61,027 nucleotides of DNA from Flavobacterium erciyesense (GTDB lineage: Bacteria > Bacteroidota > Bacteroidia > Flavobacteriales > Flavobacteriaceae), in contig NZ_JAGPXB010000018.1 of the NCBI RefSeq assembly GCF_018069925.1, forward strand, positions 1 through 61,027, read 5' to 3'. Positions within the stretch are counted from its first letter, which is position 1. Every line of letters begins with the position of its first letter. The notes beneath the pieces are model-generated. The model was not told the DNA's origin. It worked only from the letters and a program-made list of their open reading frames with translations, and did not search any database. Shown here in pieces: positions 59,225 through 61,027 of this stretch. Position numbers and translations under genes: made by a program.

Positions 59225-59581
59225 TTATTTCTCTTTTCTTTCCTTTATACTGGCTTTAATTTCTAAAATTCTTTTCCTTGTTAGGTCTTCCAAACAAGTT
59301 GAATAAACAAGAGGTTTTATACTGCCACCTTCATATTGAGAAGATTCAAATTTACAGCTCGAATCTCTGAATTTAACCCAATCCTTTTCAGCCTGAATCA
59401 ATAGTAATTTTTCACTTTGAGTAAGAATTGAAATTAGTTGCTTGTATACTTTATTGAGTTCTGCATCAGCTTTTTTGTATTTAGCATTAGCTGCTTGATT
59501 CATTTCCAATTGTGTTTGCGCAAATGAATTAATAGAAAACATTAATGCAATTAGAACTATGGTATAATATCTTATTTTCAT
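59225..59581 (-). CDS. LprI-domain (DUF1311) exported protein
   Basis: The 118-residue product has a signal peptide (MKIRYYTIVLIALMFSINSFAQ). The mature part carries the LprI pattern: MNQAANAKYKKADAELNKVY, LLLIQAEKDWVKFRDSSCKFE, GGSIKPLVYSTCLEDLTRKRI, with two cysteines suited to a disulfide. LprI of Mycobacterium inhibits lysozyme; most homologues are untested. An ATG 27 bases upstream is rejected because the basic signal-peptide start is at 59581. Confidence 0.85.
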   Translation of the reverse strand: MKIRYYTIVLIALMFSINSFAQTQLEMNQAANAKYKKADAELNKVYKQLISILTQSEKLLLIQAEKDWVKFRDSSCKFESSQYEGGSIKPLVYSTCLEDLTRKRILEIKASIKERKEK

Positions 59582-59836
59582 TTTAGTTTTTATTTGATTA
59601 GAGTCCAACAGCTTGTTACTGCTAGCTTATACCTATTTGAAAAAACAACTGAATCAAGCTACATTATAAAAAGTCAGCTTCGTTTTGTTCTTTTCAAATG
59701 TAAACAAAAATTCTTACGTATCTTTTGATAGTTGGTATTTAATCCTAAACCTAATAAAATCAATAGCTACGACAGAAAGGACTTCTAGTCCAATTGACAA
59801 CCTAAATACCTGAACAACAAATTTTTTTAAAAAACA
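59582..59836. other. Non-coding stretch before the BlaI operon
   Basis: No gene or clear repeat is seen. The stretch must hold the minus-strand promoter of the LprI-like gene, which I cannot place. Confidence 0.5.
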
Positions 59837-59867
59837 TTTGTTTATTTCAAATTTTACTCTACATTTG
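59837..59867 (+). promoter_or_regulatory. Promoter of the BlaI/BlaR1 operon
   Basis: TTTG (59837-59840) and TACATTTG (59860-59867) are 19 bases apart, a full match to the Bacteroidota consensus. The start should fall near 59874. Confidence 0.7.
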
Positions 59868-59872
59868 TAGAG
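59857..59872. promoter_or_regulatory. BlaI/MecI-type operator over the -7 element
   Basis: CTCTACATTTGTAGAG is a perfect 7+7 palindrome with a TT centre. It contains TACATTTGTA, close to the BlaI/MecI operator core TACAnnTGTA. The -7 element TACATTTG lies wholly inside, so a bound BlaI dimer would block it. A second half-site-like TTTGTAGAAC follows at 59884. Confidence 0.75.
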
Positions 59873-59906
59873 CAATGTTTTAATTTGTAGAACAAAAATG
59901 TAAGCT

Positions 59907-60320
59907 ATGCGACATATTTATATTTTACTAGTTGTTGTACTTGCTGTTGTAAGCTGCAAAACCAACCAATCCAAAAACAAGTTGCGCGAAGGTCGTTGGG
60001 TAGAGCATTATGCGCAAGACAGCGCCAAATACAAATCAATTGGTACCTATCGCAAAGGTGATCCCGTAAAAAAATGGCGCTATTACCTTGACGGTAAAAT
60101 TATAAAACGTGAAAAATACAAAGGTTCTATTTGCAAAACCGTTATCTATCATCAAAACGGTCAAATACAATCAAAAGGAATATCAAAAATTGATACAACT
60201 GAAAAATATACACATTGGTACTACAGCGGCAAATGGCTGTATTATGACGAAAATGGAAAATTAACCACCATTAGAACCTACGATAACGGAGAATTACTAT
60301 CAGACATACCACAAAATTAA
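59907..60320 (+). CDS. Lipoprotein with MORN/YwqK-like repeats
   Basis: The 137-residue protein has a lipoprotein signal (LVVVLAVVSCKTNQ, Cys17). After it come repeats of the YwqK/MORN_2 kind: LREGRWVEHYAQDS, GTYRKGDPVKKWRYYLDGKIIK, KTVIYHQNGQIQSKG, GKWLYYDENGKLTTIRTYDNG. YwqK-type proteins are labelled antitoxins in databases, but the repeat mainly indicates a beta-sheet surface protein. It is the first gene of the BlaI-controlled unit, 6 bases before blaI, which suggests that it is an effector or sensor of the same response. Function unproven. Confidence 0.8.
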   Translation: MRHIYILLVVVLAVVSCKTNQSKNKLREGRWVEHYAQDSAKYKSIGTYRKGDPVKKWRYYLDGKIIKREKYKGSICKTVIYHQNGQIQSKGISKIDTTEKYTHWYYSGKWLYYDENGKLTTIRTYDNGELLSDIPQN

Positions 60321-60326
60321 TAAACG

Positions 60327-60698
60327 ATGCAATTAACAAACTCAGAAGAACAACTCATGGAACACCTTTGGCAACTCGAAAAAGCCTTCATGAAAGATTT
60401 ACTCGAAGCCTATCCAGAGCCAAAACCCGCTACCACAACGGTTGCTACTTTGCTAAAACGCATGATTGACAAGCAATTTGTAGCCTACCGCGAATATGGA
60501 AACTCTAGAGAATATTATCCTTTGGTCAAAAAAACCGACTATTTCTCGAAACACGTCAACGGATTGATTAGTAATTTTTTCAATAATTCGGCATCACAAT
60601 TTGCTTCTTTCTTTACCAAAGAAACCAATTTGTCGCAAACGGAACTGGAAGAACTCAAGAAAATAATTGATAGTGAAATTCTAAAAAAGAAAAAATGA
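60327..60698 (+). CDS. BlaI/MecI family transcriptional repressor
   Basis: This 123-residue protein has the BlaI winged-helix domain: LTNSEEQLMEHLWQLEKAFM at the start, EPKPATTTVATLLKRMIDKQFVA (recognition region) and YREYGNSREYYPLVKK (wing). The C-terminal half gives the dimerisation helices (VNGLISNFFNNSASQFASFF). The classical BlaR1 cleavage region lies near residues 100-105 of BlaI; a matching site is not evident here. Its stop overlaps the BlaR1-like start by 4 bases (ATGA). It probably represses its own operon at the palindrome at 59857. Confidence 0.93.
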   Translation: MQLTNSEEQLMEHLWQLEKAFMKDLLEAYPEPKPATTTVATLLKRMIDKQFVAYREYGNSREYYPLVKKTDYFSKHVNGLISNFFNNSASQFASFFTKETNLSQTELEELKKIIDSEILKKKK

Positions 60699-61027
60699 CC
60701 GACTTTCTAATCAAATCAACCCTCAGCCTCGTGGTACTTTTAGGAGTGTATCACTTACTGCTAGAAAAAGAAAAAATGCACCGTTTCAATAGGTTTTACT
60801 TGTTGTTTGCTTTGGTTTTTTCGATGGTGATTCCGTTTATAACTATTGAAGTTGTTCAAGAAATTGCACAACCTGCAGTTACACCCGGAAATATCCAAAT
60901 CCTACCAGCAACTGCCGTTGTTGTTGAAGAAACAAACTATGTAGCCATTGCGCTTTGGGGTTTGTATGGGTTGGTCACGTTTATTTTAGCGTTTCGATTT
61001 ATGCGTAATGTGGTGCAGATTTCAAAA
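60695..61027 (+). CDS. BlaR1/MecR1-like M56 membrane metallopeptidase, 5' part
   Basis: At least 111 codons are open to the right edge. The N-terminus MTDFLIKSTLSLVVLLGVYHLLLEKEKMHRFNRFYLLF matches Bacteroidota M56 proteins: TM1, then HRFNRFYLL, TM2, and a third helix LWGLYGLVTFILAFRF at about residues 87-103. The HExxH zinc site lies beyond the window. It is coupled to the BlaI gene by a 4-base overlap. In such pairs the membrane peptidase senses a signal and removes BlaI; the signal here is unknown and need not be a beta-lactam. Confidence 0.88.
   Translation, partial: MTDFLIKSTLSLVVLLGVYHLLLEKEKMHRFNRFYLLFALVFSMVIPFITIEVVQEIAQPAVTPGNIQILPATAVVVEETNYVAIALWGLYGLVTFILAFRFMRNVVQISK

Noticed and set aside
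60695..61027. Beta-lactam resistance operon
   Set aside because: BlaI/BlaR1-like proteins are present, but no beta-lactamase or PBP gene is visible; such pairs control other functions in Bacteroidota.

Overview
The window is bacterial chromosome from a member of the Bacteroidota, most likely a Flavobacterium or close relative. The evidence is an AT-rich sequence, Bacteroidota-type promoters (TAnnTTTG at -7), a SusC/SusD pair, a type IX secretion sorting domain, lipoproteins with short lipoboxes, a mevalonate pathway instead of visible MEP genes, and Flavobacterium-style intergenic repeats. I see no phage, plasmid, CRISPR array or intact insertion sequence. Nearly everything is ordinary chromosomal housekeeping and catabolic content. 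The species cannot be named from the sequence alone.

Layout. 1-1646: the N-terminal part of a dipeptidyl peptidase IV running off the left edge. 1826-4108: HMG-CoA reductase and a GHMP kinase (mevalonate cluster 1). 4235-10479 (minus strand): an envelope and cofactor operon with type III pantothenate kinase, an outer-membrane barrel protein, LptC, a small membrane protein, a CNNM/CorC-type protein and a PpiD-like foldase. 10578-10650: tRNA-Phe. 10965-21894: a short-chain carboxylate (acetate/propionate) module with a zinc-ribbon/HTH protein, a porin, an MHS-type MFS transporter, two small membrane proteins, a fused Na+/solute symporter-STAC-histidine kinase, a receiver-only response regulator, a propionyl-CoA synthetase-like ligase and acetyl-CoA synthetase. 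21957-40356: an alpha-glucan (starch/maltodextrin) utilization locus. One arm (minus strand) is SusC, SusD, a SusE/F-like protein and a T9SS-secreted GH13 amylase. The other arm (plus strand) is a LacI regulator, a maltose-type MFS transporter, beta-phosphoglucomutase, a GH65 phosphorylase and two more GH13 enzymes. 40438-43665: GDPD, a HI0933-like flavoprotein, a carboxypeptidase-regulatory-like-domain protein and TspO. 43776-46106: mevalonate diphosphate decarboxylase, an orphan antitoxin-like gene and mevalonate kinase (mevalonate cluster 2). 46454-48278: a histidine kinase and receiver pair. 48433-50646: a UbiA-family prenyltransferase and a 23S rRNA pseudouridine synthase. 50723-54806: an M3 peptidase and a DUF885 lipoprotein. 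55150-56533: two unrecognised envelope proteins. 56781-56862: tRNA-Leu with a duplicated 3' tail and terminator. 56974-58362: an M20 dipeptidase. 58363-58787: repeat-rich non-coding DNA. 58788-59581: two small envelope genes. 59907 to the right edge: a BlaI/BlaR1-type regulatory operon led by a MORN/YwqK-like lipoprotein.

How it works together. The glucan locus should import maltodextrins through SusCD, cut them with three GH13 enzymes whose N and C termini predict three different locations, take up maltose by MFS, and split it phosphorolytically (GH65 plus beta-PGM) to glucose and glucose-6-phosphate. The acetate/propionate module couples a transporter-sensor to the two acyl-CoA ligases. The two mevalonate clusters supply isoprenoid units, one possible use being the neighbouring UbiA enzyme.

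The most interesting leads are a BlaI-type palindrome lying exactly on the -7 promoter element, the transporter-sensor with a receiver lacking an output domain beside a domesticated transposase-like zinc-ribbon/HTH protein, a closed-arm structured element between pgmB and the GH65 gene, the duplicated tRNA-Leu tail, and the orphan antitoxin-like gene. I found nothing I would confidently call a wholly new system.
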